Positions 34,838-46,240 of a stretch of DNA of 64,000 nucleotides are shown here, piece after piece. Under the pieces are notes generated by a model that saw only the letters and a program-made list of their open reading frames with translations, was not told the origin of the DNA and did no database searches. Each line of letters opens with the position of its first letter. The first letter of the stretch is position 1. The DNA is from Achatina immaculata (lineage: Eukaryota > Mollusca > Gastropoda > Stylommatophora > Achatinidae). The stretch covers positions 25,047,314 through 25,111,313 of the forward strand of contig CM019691.1 of assembly GCA_009760885.1 (NCBI GenBank), read 5' to 3'. The position numbers and the translations under genes are program-made.

Positions 34838-34965
34838 TTTTGTTGTTGTTGTTGCTGTTGCTGTTGGTCTTCTTGATCATATCCCTAAAGCTTAAAACAA
34901 ACAAACAAACAAACAAATAAACAAACAAACAAACAAACAAACAAACACACACACAAACAAAAAAA
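34838..34965. repeat. Microsatellites (TTG)n and (AAAC)n
   Basis: Ttgttgttgttgctgttg, then a long perfect aaac run that grades into acac. Confidence 0.9.
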
Positions 34966-35004
34966 AAACTGGTTTTGATGTCCTCTACCCTTCATTAAGA
35001 TCGT

Positions 35005-35205
35005 AGAGGTTGATAGCAGAAGACACAGTTCCCGGCAAAAGAGAAAAGGGACGACCTTGCCGAAGATGGACTCAGGACATGACGGAAAGTCTGGATGTGT
35101 CCCTGCAAGACGCCGGTCAACTTGCGCAAGACCGTGCTGCATTCAGGGAGGCTTGGAGAGGGACAACGTTCTGGAAAGGACATGTCACATGAATGAATGA
35201 ATGAA
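35005..35205 (+). mobile_element. LINE-D 3' end copy
   Basis: Reads MIAEDTVPGKREKGRPCRRW, then TQDMTESLDVSLQDAGQLAQ and DRAAFREAWR. It ends gaatgaatgaatga, a typical LINE 3' tail. Related to 19345-19492. Confidence 0.75.
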
Positions 35206-35214
35206 AGTTCATAT

Positions 35215-36035
35215 CTTGGCGGCTCACAAACATCTAAGTTCAATCGTATCTGGCTCTTTCCTTAAGCAAGTTTGGCCAAGCTTGATGTGGTAAGATAGTT
35301 CAAACCTATCTGTTTCTGGAGTGGGGAAGAATATAATAATATACCACAAAATCGTGGGTACACGGATTTAGAAAACAATGGAATAAGATCTGCAAAATAT
35401 TATCGTTCCCGAGTTAATAATTCTGTACGCTGTTCACATACTGTATTTTAAAAAAAACCCCAAAAACGTTATACTTTACAGGATGTAAATACTAATAACT
35501 AATTCAGATGTCGACTCTATGCTAAATCAGGTTTTGAACTTTATGTGCTGTGACCATCAAAATTTCAATTTCAATGACAAATCTACGCTACTTGCATAAG
35601 TGATATCAAAGTTTACGCTACCTGCACGAAGTGACATCAACATGTACGTTGCTCATAGTAGTTTAAAACTGACTTGTATTTTGAGATGAGTGCTTACACA
35701 TGGGCGCTTGCTGAAGCTACCCCTGTATGTTTCTGTACATTTGGCTGTAATAAGCAACTCACATGAGCCAGGACTTCTGCACAGTCCGTCAGCGTGTGAG
35801 CAAAAGAAAGCCCGAATACGCCTGGGCCTTGCGTGAATAGAGACCAGAGCAGAATAGAAGAAGAAGAAGAAAAAACAGTCATGAAGACTGGGAAGGCTGG
35901 AGTCTGGAACAGAAGATGAAACGTTTGTCCTGTTCTTGAAGTTTGGAGATCATGGCTAGATCCCCGTGACCTGTATTGTGCTTGTTGTATTATGACTGAA
36001 CTGCAGAGTGAAGCTGACTAATTTGAATTATTCCA
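35215..36035. other. Unannotated spacer
   Basis: Mixed sequence with a partial duplication near 35585-35640 (ctacgctac.tgcat). No gene or named element recognised. Confidence 0.5.
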
Positions 36036-36039
36036 TGGT

Positions 36040-36540
36040 ATGACCATATGAGAAAATACGGCATCAAAAGTTACAAGCACAAAAACAAAGCTAAGATTAT
36101 CCAATTCATTTATGCATGAGAAAGATGGAAAACAACTAGAGAAATAGGCAACAAATTACACTCTTTTGAAAACAACCGCCTAAGGAAAGTACTCGGTTAT
36201 AAAGTGGAACGAATTCAAGAATAACGCAGAGATAAGGCAGATGAGCAAACAACAACCTGTCTCGTGGTTGATCAGAAAAAGGAGATGGACATATATCGGT
36301 CATGTGATGAGAAGAAACAATAAGAGAATCCCAAAACACGCTATCAAGTGGAACACAACAGGCCGAAGAAAAAGAGGGCGACCATGTGAAACTCTAAAGA
36401 GGACATTGTTAAGAGAGGCCAGTTTAGAGGGCATAACATCCCTTGATGAGATTGAGAAGCTTGCAGAAAACAGGAAAACTTAGCGAACTACCATGCGAGC
36501 TCCTCTGACGTTTAACGGCACGTGAAGGATGAAAGATGAC
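36040..36540 (+). mobile_element. LINE-A copy, 3' part
   Basis: Reads SKQQPVSWLIRKRRWTYIGH, then IPKHAIKWNTTGRRKRGRPC and IEKLAENRKT. Ends in the family tail cacgtgaaggatg. The upstream half is frameshifted. Confidence 0.85.
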
Positions 36541-37860
36541 CAAATCGTCCTTCCATCCATCATCCAGTGTCGCATTAAACACTATGTTATTTGTTAGCCA
36601 AGGACTTAAGTCTGTTATTGTTATATGTATGGCAGCGACTGTCATCGTAGAGGAGTTTACCTGGGTCCTGAGTGCGTCTCAGGGTCTCGTCTGTTTCTCT
36701 TCCCTTGTGAGTTGCACGTGGATCTATGAGAGTGAATGCTGCCAGTTACATTCTACCATAGCGTACCCATTAGTTACAGCCACACCGGAGAAAACAAGAC
36801 ACATACACACAGTAGTACCACACATACTACCAAAATACGAGTGTAACAGGTGTCACAGGAAGGGTGACCGTACGAGACAGTGAAGAACACATATGGTACT
36901 GAAATCTGATTTATTTACAAGAGATAAGAAGGATGGGAGAGGAGGTTTGTTCAGTCAAACACAATAAAACTCTGCCAAGCTTTACAGCTTGATCTAATGA
37001 ACTTACTTCATCTGACAATTAAAGACCGCCTGAAAAAACTAAATAAAAAGCTAAATCCGACTGTCCTCCACAATTTCGGATTCTGTAAGGTGGTAATCAT
37101 TCAATCCCAAACAACACAGAAGAGAAGTTTGTCACAACGCTAGACTTAAACTAAAAACAAACCAAACACAACTGACGTCCTGGACAGAATAATACAATGT
37201 AAGTGTAAAATGATCCCCGGAGTTATTACAGACCACGTGACCTTGTCGTGTTTCTTGGAAACTTCCAGATACGCTCCAAAAATTGGTCTTTCAGAGTTAA
37301 TTTCATCCTGTCCATCATCAAATCGTATAAAGCGGGAATATGGTCATCAACCTTTTGGTTGTTTCTTCCTTTTCCTTTTCCAATTGTAATTTGATATCAC
37401 CAGCTGTCAAACAAAAGACTTCTCTGTCGACTGAGAATCGACATCGTTGTCAAGAATGAAGGAGCTGGGAGTGAAATTTGTGATGGGCGAAAGATGAACA
37501 AATAATCAAGAGCTCCTGACGGAGTCAACGAAGAACGACAACAAACTGTTACTGTACGCTGAATGGGATACCCGAAGAGAAGAGAGGAGCACACATGGAT
37601 GAGTCCAGAGAGCAAGAATGAAGGTCCTTCCTAAACTAATTAACTAACTGTTCACATGCTGTTTTTTTTTTCCAGCGCTGTTTGTTTTCGCTACAAGTAA
37701 ACATATTACCACCACACTATCGTGAACAGCCACATACCTCCCGGGTCTCATTTATATAGCCACCGAGACAAATCAGGACATACATTCCGTTAACAGAGCG
37801 GAAAGACGGCGCTACATCTCTGTGGGGCGTGTATGCATCTGACACATCATTAGTGGGCAC
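36541..37860. other. Unannotated region with an unassigned coding-like stretch
   Basis: Mostly without recognisable features. On the minus strand at about 37223-37440, two adjacent frames read IKLQLEKEKEETTKRLM and YDLMMDRMKLTLKDQFLERI. They look protein-like but match nothing I know; they may be a decayed transposon or exon. Confidence 0.35.
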
Positions 37861-38239
37861 ATCATATAAGATTACAGCTAGTAGACGAGATAATGCTTGT
37901 ATGAGGATGTATATCTTCTGAGACTGAACGCAGCAAAATGGGACGGCTGATAATGAGAATCCCTACAAGGACGCCCTGAAGGAGGTTAAAAAAAAAGTGA
38001 AGGGAAAACATTAAAACGCATTTGCAGGAGTCAATACTGTAATGCTTGTTAATTCTATTCAAGCGGACGTGTCATAGATATTTGTGCTTTTAGTTACGAG
38101 AAGAGAAGAGAAAAAAACACGTAGTAACAAGAGAGGAAAAGCGAAAAGGGGAAAAGTCAGTCAGGGTGGAGTATGAGAAGAATATGGAAGAGGAACGATG
38201 AGTTTTTCTTCTATTTTTTTTTTCATATTTAGGCCAAGT

Positions 38240-38960
38240 AGTTAAGATCTTACATCCTTCCCGTGCCGTTAAACATCACATAGGCCTCGCATGGTGGTTC
38301 GCCAAGTTTTTCTGTTTTCGGCGAGTTTTTCAATCTCATCAAGGGATATATTATGCCTATTGAACTGGCCTCTCTTAGCAACGTCTTCTTCAGAGTTTTA
38401 CGTGGTTGACCTCTTTTTTCTTCAGCCTGTTGTGCTCCACTTGATAGCTTGTTTTGAGATTCTCTAACTGTTTCTTTATCATCATATGATCGATATATTT
38501 ACATCTTTTTTTTCTGATCACCCCCATGAGATTGGTTGTTGTTCACTCATTTGAATTATCTCTGGGTTGTTCTTGAATCGTTCTATTTTATACCGAGTAT
38601 TTTCCTTAGGCATTTGTTTTCAAAAGAGTCTATTCTTGTCTATTTCTTTGGTTGTTTTCCAGCTTTCGCAGGCATAAATGAAGGTGGATATTACATTTGA
38701 ATTGAATAATCTTAACTTGGTTTTTATGCTTATAACTATTGTACGCCTTATGTTTTCAAGATTCTTGATGGTCAATGCTGCTTTTGCAATTCTGACGTCC
38801 TTTCTGGTGTCGCCATCCTGGTCTATGTAGCTGCCGAGGTATGCACATTGGTTTACTTCCCCTAGGTATATTTTTCCTTCTTGATTAATGAGAAGTTTCA
38901 TTATTTTTTTTTTTGTCCTTGACTGTTTTGTTTTTTCCACACTACCATAGAAGAAATGAC
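38240..38960 (-). mobile_element. LINE-A copy, broken
   Basis: The 3' tail lies at 38245 (ttacatccttcccgtgccgt on the plus strand). The interior minus-strand frame reads VNQCAYLGSYIDQDGDTRKD and KLRLFNSNVISTFIYACESW. Stops occur in the C-terminal part. Confidence 0.85.
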
Positions 38961-38981
38961 AACTGCAGTAAAACTGGTTCT

Positions 38982-39789
38982 AGTAATGAAAATAGACGGA
39001 TGTATGGTTCAGTTTTACAAAAAAGTACATAATCTATAGTACAGAATGTATGGAGAAGTACAGAATCTATAGTACAGAATGTATGGAGAAGTACAGAATC
39101 TATAGTACAGAATGTATGGAGAAGTACAGAATCTATAGTACAGAATGTACAGAGAAGTACAGAATCTATAGTACAGAATGTACAGAGAAGTACAGAATCT
39201 ATAGTACAGAATGTACAGAGAAGTACAGAATCTATAGTACAGAATGTACAGAGAAGTACAGAATCTATAGTACAGAATGTATGGAGAAGTACAGAATCTA
39301 TAGTACAGAATGTATGGAGAAGTACAGAATCTATAGTACAGAATGTACAGAGAAGTACAGAATCTATAGTACAGAATGTACGGAGAAGTACATAATCTAT
39401 AGTACAGAATGTACAGAGAAGTACAGAATCTATAGTACAGAATGTACGGAGAAGTACAGAATCTATAGTACAGAATGTACAGAGAAGTACAGAATCTATA
39501 GTACAGAATGTACAGAATGCCTTTCGGCATTTTCTGTCGGACTTTCTTACAAGGAGGAGGCCTAAAGGCCAAGTCTACATATTTTTCATCCATTTTTTCT
39601 GTTGTGTTGTTTTTGTATATGCTCCTTGAAAAAAAGGCTTTTGCCGAGATGTTGGACTATTGTTATGTCCTTCTTTTATATGTACTGATCTTGCTTTCTC
39701 CATTCTTGGTACTGCCCACTTTCCGCACTCTTTCTATCTTTTTTTTTTTTGTAAAAGTGAACCATACATTCATCTATTTTCACATTACC
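38982..39789. mobile_element. Family F element, copy 2, inverted ends around a 33-bp array
   Basis: The left end is agtaatgaaaatagacggat and continues gtatggttcagttttac. The right end is gtaaaagtgaaccatacatt and continues catctattttcacattacc, the inverted copy with few mismatches over about 37 bp. Between them lie a 33-bp tandem array (39030-39517) and a unique stretch, 39520-39740, shared with copy 1. No transposase. The layout is that of a non-autonomous inverted-repeat element with a tandem-repeat core. Confidence 0.75.
39030..39517. repeat. 33-bp minisatellite, ~15 copies
   Basis: Unit tacagaatctatagtacaga plus atgta(tg/ca/cg)gagaag. Almost pure, which opens frames on both strands (TECTEKYRIYS, RFCTSLYILYY); these are not proteins. 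It lies within family F copy 2. Confidence 0.95.
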
Positions 39790-39894
39790 TTTGACAACAT
39801 ATAAATGGGTTTTCCGTGAAGTTTGGAAAGTACAAGAAGCAAATACCTATTCTGTTCAGACACGACGCTTTCATCAAGTTTTCACATTGCCAGT

Positions 39895-41018
39895 TAACGA
39901 TCACAGAGCTTATAGTCCTCAGGTAAGGAGAAGACTTGCAACAGTGTTGTCAACTATCAAAGAGATTACAGTCCTCAAGTAAGGAGAAGTCTTACAACAG
40001 TGTTGTCAACTATCAAAGAGATTACAGTCCTCAAGTAAGGAGAAGTCTTACAACAGTGTTGTCAACTATCAAAGAGATTACAGTCCTCAAGTAAGGAGAA
40101 GTCTTACAACAGTGTTGTCAACTATCAAAGAGATTACAGTCCTCAAGTAAGGAGAAGACTTGCAACAGTGTTGTCAACTATCAAAGAGATTACAGTCCTC
40201 AAGTAAGGAGAAGTCTTACAACAGTGTTGTCAACTATCAAAGAGATTATAGTCCTCAGGTAAGGAGAAGTCTTGCAACAGTGTTGTCAACTATCAAAGAG
40301 ATTACAGTCCTCAAGTAAGGAGAAGACTTGCAACAGTGTTGTCAACTATCAAAGAGATTACAGTCCTCAAGTAAGGAGAAGTCTTACAACAGTGTTGTCA
40401 ACTATCAAAGAGATTATAGTCCTCAGGTAAGGAGAAGTCTTGCAACAATGTTGTCAACTATCAAAGAGCTTACTGTCCTCAGGTAAGGAGAAGTCTTACA
40501 ACAGTGTTGTCAACTATCAAAGAGCTTACAGTCATCGGGCAAGGAGGAGTCTTACAACAGTGTTGTCAACTATCAAAGAGCTTACAGTCATCGGGCAAGG
40601 AGAAGTCTTACAACAGTGCTGTCAACTATCTAAGAGTTTACCTACATCGGGCAAGGAGAAGTCTTACAACAGTGCTGTCAACTATCAAAGAGCTTACAGT
40701 CATCAGGCAAGGCGAAGTCTTACAACAGTGTTGTCAACTATCAAAGAGCTTACAGTCATCGAGCAAGGAGAAGTCTTACAACAGTGTTTTCAACTATCAA
40801 AGAGCTTAAAGTCCTCAGGTAAGGAGAAGTCTTACAACATTGCTGTCAACTATAAAAGAACTTACAGTCCTCAGGCAAGAACTCTTAAACAATGTTTTTA
40901 ACTATCAAAGAGCTTACAGTCCTCAGGTACGGAGAAGTCTTGCAACAGTGTTGTCAACTATCAAAGAGCTTATAGTCAGCAGGCAAGGAGAAGTCTTACA
41001 ACAGTGCTGTCAACTTTT
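39895..41018. repeat. 56-bp minisatellite, ~20 copies
   Basis: Unit of caacagtgttgtcaactatc, aaagag(a/c)tta(c/t)agtc and ctcaagtaaggagaagtctta. The left half is nearly pure. The right half (after about 40500) carries variants with catcgggcaagg. One unit near 40870-40905 is shortened. Unit length is not a multiple of 3. Confidence 0.95.
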
Positions 41019-41504
41019 TTCTCCAAAAAAAAAAACACACACACACACAGCCACAATTACTTTAAATTATATCTAAAATTACCTAGATTTTAAAAACGTT
41101 TAACCAAATAATTATCTAGTACAATCTTTACCTGTCAAAATAAATTATAAATGATAACGAATGTGAAATCTAATACTAAAATGCTGTCTGTGATAATAAT
41201 TACTTGATACTGTCAAACAAACAAAAAATGAGGCAGATCACCCTCATCACAGCTTTCAGCATCTGAACAACCTGGCTCTTAAAGTGATGTAGAACCTTCA
41301 CCTTCTGCAGACCGTTTTGATATGTAGCTGTCCTCCCTATATCTTTTAAATCTTCGGCAGCATTTTTCTATTCTCCGATGACCTGAATTTGACCATTAAA
41401 AAAACTGGAGTAAGTTTCAGCTTCATTTCATTTTTAAGCTTTGATTTGACCAGAGTCATGACCAGATGTCAGTGTCAGCATTTAAATATGGTAGAGTTAC
41501 AGGT

Positions 41505-41740
41505 GAAGTAGGTGCCCTGGTTAGCTGAGTGGTTAGGTAGTCGGGTTACTAAACCGGTGGTCCCAGCAGTGGGATTTTTTTTTTTTTTTGGTACACATCA
41601 GAAAGGCCCAACGGTTCTCACAGCCTCTAAAAATGGGTACCGGAGAAATCTGGGGGACCACATCACACTTTCATGTGCCGAAGGTCATGGAAAATACGGG
41701 CCGAACATCGTGTTCCCCAGTATGGAAACGGGAATTTTAT
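41505..41740 (+). mobile_element. tRNA-derived SINE, second copy
   Basis: Head tagctgagtggttaggtagt resembles an A box; the B box is degenerate (ccggtggtcccag). The body shares ggtcatggaaaatacgggc and cgtgttcccc with the SINE at 4990-5258. Its 3' half runs into the left inverted arm. Confidence 0.65.
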
Positions 41741-43772
41741 CTTATAGCTGAGGTATCATATTCACTAAGTTCTTGAAGTCATTACATCATTATTGTTCCA
41801 CTTCGCTCCAGAAGACTTCTATATCTTGTTTATTAGTTCAATCAACCATACTCATTCTATTTTACTGATATTCTGTTTGAGTAAATGAATTAAGCACTTT
41901 TTCACCTTTTTAAAAAAAAATTCATTACTTTGCATATTAAATGAAGGTTTTTCGCTGCTTATAGCACACTGTTCCATTTCAGAGCTAATCATCGTGGATG
42001 AAATATTTCGAGGTGGCCAACACTCGTGGCTGAAATACTTTGAGGTGGCTAACACTAGTGACTGAAATATTTCGAGGTGACTAATCATTGTGGATGAAAT
42101 ATTTCGAGGTGGTCAATATTTGTGACTTCGAGGTGGCTAATACTCATGGCTGAAATACTTTGAGGTGGCTAATACTCATGGCTGAAATATTTCGAGGCGG
42201 CTAACACTAGTGACTGAAATATTTTGAGGTGGTTAATATTCGTGACTTCGAGGTGGGTAATACTCGTGGCTGAAATATTTCGAGGTGGCTAACACCCGTG
42301 ACTAAATTATTTCGAGGTGGTTTATATTCGTGACTTCGAGGTGGCTAATACTTGAGCCTGAAATACTTCGAGGTGGCTAATACTTGAGCCTGAAATACTT
42401 CGAGGTGGCTAATACTCGAGGCTGAAATACTTCGAGGTGGCTAATACTTGAGCCTGAAATACTTCGAGGTGGCTAATACTTGAGCCTGAAATACTTCGAG
42501 GTGGCTAATACTCGAGGCTGAAATACTTCGAGGTGGCTAATACTTGAGCCTGAAATACTTCGAGGTGGCTAATACTTGAGCCTGAAATACTTCGAGGTGG
42601 CTAATACTCGAGGCTGAAATACTTCGAGGTGGCTAATACTCGAGGCTGAAATACTTCGAGGTGGCTAATACTCGAGGCTGAAATACTTCGAGGTGGCTAA
42701 TACTCGAGGCTGAAATACTTCGAGGTGGCTAATACTCGAGGCTGAAATACTTCGAGGTGGCTAATACTCGAGGCTGAAATACTTCGAGGTGGCTAATACT
42801 CGAGGCTGAAATACTTCGAGGTGGCTAATACTCGAGGCTGAAATACTTCGAGGTGGCTAATACTCGAGGCTGAAATACTTCGAGGTGGCTAATACTCGAG
42901 GCTGAAATACTTCGAGGTGGCTAATACTTGAGCCTGAAATACTTCGAGGTGGCTAATACTCGAGGCTGAAATACTTCGAGGTGGCTAATACTCAAGGCTG
43001 AAATACTTCGAGGTGGCTAATACTTGAGCCTGAAATACTTCGAGGTGGCTAATACTCGAGGCTGAAATACTTCGAGGTGGGTTATACTAGCAGCTGAAAT
43101 ACTTTGAGGTGGCTAATACTCGTGGCTGAAATACTTCAGGATGGCTAATATTCGTGACTAAAATATCTAGAGGACAATACTGTGGCTGAAATACTTCCAG
43201 GTGACTAATACTCGTGGCTGAAATATTTCGAGGTGGCTAATACTCGAGGCTGAAATAACTCGATGCTAATCTTGTCTACATTACCCGCACATTTTACTGC
43301 CACACTTCTGGTTGTTTACAACATCCTGATAACTGAAATGACCCACATCTATGAGTTTGTCGGAAAGAAAGAAAAAAAAAACACTTGTTGTGCTATATAT
43401 TTCAAGCAACCTGTCCCTTTCACTGAGAAGCTAAATATCAAACGCAGAAGATGCCGATGTAGAAGATGATTTCTCAAGCCATGTGAATCCAGATTTTGAT
43501 TCAGCCTTTCTTTGTTTCACAGTGTTTTGGTAATAATATTTCTAGGCTAATCTTCCTGGGCTTAATTCATTTACTCAAACAGAATATCAGTAAAATAGAA
43601 TGAGTATGGTTGACTGAACTAATAAACAAGATATAGAAGTCTTCTGGAGCGAAGTGGAACAATAATGATGTAATGATTTCAAGAACTTAGTGAATATGAT
43701 ACCTCAGCTATAAGATAAAATTCCAGTTTCCATACTGGGGAATACGATGTTCGGCCTGTATTTTCCATGACC
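41683..43772. mobile_element. Inverted-arm element enclosing a 32-bp minisatellite
   Basis: Left arm 41683-41894 and right arm 43560-43772 are inverted copies with only a handful of differences over about 212 bp (for example cttgtttattagttca and tgaactaataaacaag). They enclose 1.66 kb, mostly the 32-bp array. The outer ~50 bp of each arm is SINE tail sequence. There is no open frame. It may be a foldback-like element or an inverted duplication that captured a SINE tail. Confidence 0.85.
41990..43268. repeat. 32-bp minisatellite, ~38 copies
   Basis: Unit gaaatacttcgaggtggcta plus atactcgaggct. The centre (42360-43080) is nearly pure with two alternating types (cgaggct and tgagcct). The edges are degenerate, including cgtggctgaaatatttcga forms, as in arrays that renew from the middle. 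Confidence 0.95.
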
Positions 43773-44039
43773 TGTATTTCGATTATAACTCTCTGCCTGC
43801 CTTTATAAGATGCAGACAGATCATTTTCAAGAAAAGACAAAAGTTCTAACTTCCTAACTACAGAATTATCAAAAGCTACGGCTTGGACGGGCGACACAGG
43901 AAATGTCTAAACGGGAGATATAAGTAAACTCACGGAATAATGTTCCAAAGAATGTCAGCTCCGCGTAACCTATAAGCCGATTGTAGCTCCTCATTAGCGT
44001 CTTGAAGAAGATTTATAGAGTGGACTTAAACATGGAAAA

Positions 44040-44215
44040 AAAAATGCCTCGAGTATAATATGAAGTACACAGCTGCGACTATATGACATCGTGAGCAGAA
44101 GAAGAAAAAGAGGATGAGGGGAAGAAAGAGATGAGAATGAAAAAAAGAAAAGAAGAAGAGGATGAAGAAGAAGAAGAAGAAGAAAAAAAAACAAGGTGCT
44201 GATGATGAAAATGAC
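44040..44215. repeat. (GAA)-rich simple sequence
   Basis: Runs of gaagaagaa and aaaagaaaag. Open frames on the minus strand (F and S rich) are artefacts. Confidence 0.8.
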
Positions 44216-44381
44216 AAAATAGATACCGACAGCAGAAGACACGATAAACAGGTCTAGATAATTGCATATAAGCAGATAATGTAATAAACCTAACAGGGCT
44301 GAAATAAAAACAAATGTAACAAAAAAAAATCAGGAGCGAAGATGCGTGGAGTGGAGGGGGTGAGAGTACTGAGAGAGACAG

Positions 44382-44384
<3 letters not shown>

Positions 44385-44412
<28 letters not shown>

Positions 44413-44415
44413 TCA
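44385..44415. repeat. (GA)n microsatellite
   Basis: A pure gagaga tract of about 28 bp. Confidence 0.9.
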
Positions 44416-44604
44416 ATGATGTAAATGTTATCGTTACATGTTTGTGCCCTTGTAGCTCCCGCCCTCCCCCCCCCCCCCTGGCCCCTAGTGATCTTCAAAT
44501 AGTGCACATATCTGTATACTTATTTTGGAACTTCACTTGCAAGCTGTAACTAAGATAGTTAAAAAAAGGCAGTAAAATCATGGAAAAATAGGAGAGAGAA
44601 ACAC

Positions 44605-44872
44605 ACAGATATAAAGAGAGAGAGAGTGAGTGAGAGAGAGTGAGAGAGAGAATGAGAGTGTGAGAGAGAGAATGAGAGTGTGAGAGAGAGTGAGAGAGAG
44701 AATGAGAGTGAGAGAGAGTGAGTGAGAGTGAGAGAGTGAGTGAGAGTGAGAGAGAGAATGAGAGTGAGTGAGAGAGTGAGTGAGAGTGAGAGAGAGAATG
44801 AGAGTGGGAGAGAGAGTGAGTGAGAGTGAGAGAGAGAGTGAGTGAGAGTGAGTAAGAGAGTGAGAGAGAGAC
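44605..44872. repeat. (GAGAGT/GAGTGA)n simple repeat
   Basis: 270 bp of gagtgagagagagaatgaga-type sequence. It opens minus-strand frames of S, L, T and H only, which are not genes. Confidence 0.95.
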
Positions 44873-45664
44873 GTTAGGACAGAACTTGAGTTCCACACTG
44901 GCTAGAAAGTGAAGAAAATTGGATAAAAAGCCCAGCGAAGCACCAGCTGCTACGATACCGCACTCAGAAAAGCTGGCTTCTTTTTTTTTAGGCAATTTTT
45001 GCAGCGAAGAAAAAAAAATAACCACGCTGCAAGGCAAATCGTCATACGAAAAAAGCAACATTAAATTCCCACACAGTACAAAAAGCTAGCCACTAGAATG
45101 ACAACAGACAAACGTGCGGATTGACCGGGGAGCACAGAACGATGAGGTCTGGACAGTCAAGAAATCATTAACCATTCAAATCTGTTTTCACGGCCAGCAA
45201 GGGCCCGTGATGTATCGACGATTTCAAAGCGCTCGTTGTGTGCTTTAGAGAACATAGATTCTGCCCACTGACAGAGCTCCGATATGAGAGAATCTGGCGC
45301 AAATAAAATATGCTTTTTATCATGGCAATGATACTGCACAAGGGTTTATTTTCCTGCTGGAGAAAGAAAATAACCTTTTGTTTCACTGTTTCAAAGTTTT
45401 ACAGAAAGTACATGCGTAGGACTTGTTTATGCCCTGTATTATCATCACTGCATTCCGTTCACGTCCATAGGTGCTCAGATTCCCCCCCCCCCACCCTCAA
45501 TATCAGTCAGCGTCCTGCGACTGGTAGCGCCCGTCCTGTGTTGGCTGACAAGGTCTCTTGTGCTTACATGTCTCTCTTTTCTGATCATGACCAAAGTCGT
45601 TTTCGTACCGTTCATGCGGTGTCATCTCTTGTCCACGTGTCTGTGGAGGACCGTTGAGGGGTGT

Positions 45665-46240
45665 CTGGACCCACGTTGAGTACAGAACCTATATTTCAAT
45701 AATGTGAGTGTCCAGAACGTTGAGTACAGAACCTATATTTCAATAATGTGAGTGTCCAGAACGTTGAGTACAGAACCCATATTTCAATAATGTCCAATGA
45801 GTTGAGTACAGACTCCATGTTTCAAAAGTGTCCAATGTATGGAGTATTCATTCTAGATCATATATTTCAAAATTGTCCAATGTATTACAGCATAGAACCT
45901 AAATTTTTTAAGGTATCAGAGGCAAACATCCGTTGGGTGGATTATACATTACAGATCCTGTGTTTTACAAGTGTCCAATGAGTGGAGCATACAATACAGA
46001 TTCTGTACTTAGTGTTCAATAAGTGGAGCATACTTTATAGATTTTGTACATCATGAGTGTCCAATGATTGGAGTATAGATTATAAAACCTATAGTGTCAA
46101 ACGAACGGAGAATAGAGTATAAAACTATACGTAAAGAGTGTCCAATGAACGAAGAGTAGATTATAAAACCTGTACTTAAAGAGTGTCCAATAAACGGAGA
46201 ATAGATTATAAAACCTACACTTAAAGAGTGTCCAATGCAC
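45665..46240. repeat. Degenerate tandem repeat, old minisatellite
   Basis: The first two to three units of about 49 bp (acgttgagtacagaacctat ... gagtgtccaga) are near identical. Further units decay into gtgtccaatgaN(c)gga(g) ... gattataaaacctat to about 46230. No protein or RNA recognised. Confidence 0.8.

Noticed and set aside
37862..37985. Possible FOCAD exon after a strong acceptor on the minus strand (GVLVGILIISRPILLRSV)
   Set aside because: It faintly resembles the hydrophobic block before the exon at 32422 but lacks a convincing donor and too much of the block is missing.
39015..39593. 192- and 171-codon repeat-protein-like frames
   Set aside because: Same artefact from the 33-bp array in family F copy 2.
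41990..43268. CRISPR-like regular repeats
   Set aside because: Units are directly adjacent without unique spacers, and the window is eukaryotic; these are minisatellites. The same holds for the other arrays.
44079..45061. Serine/leucine- and phenylalanine-rich minus-strand frames up to 188 codons
   Set aside because: Simple GAGAGT, GAA and poly-A sequence explains them.
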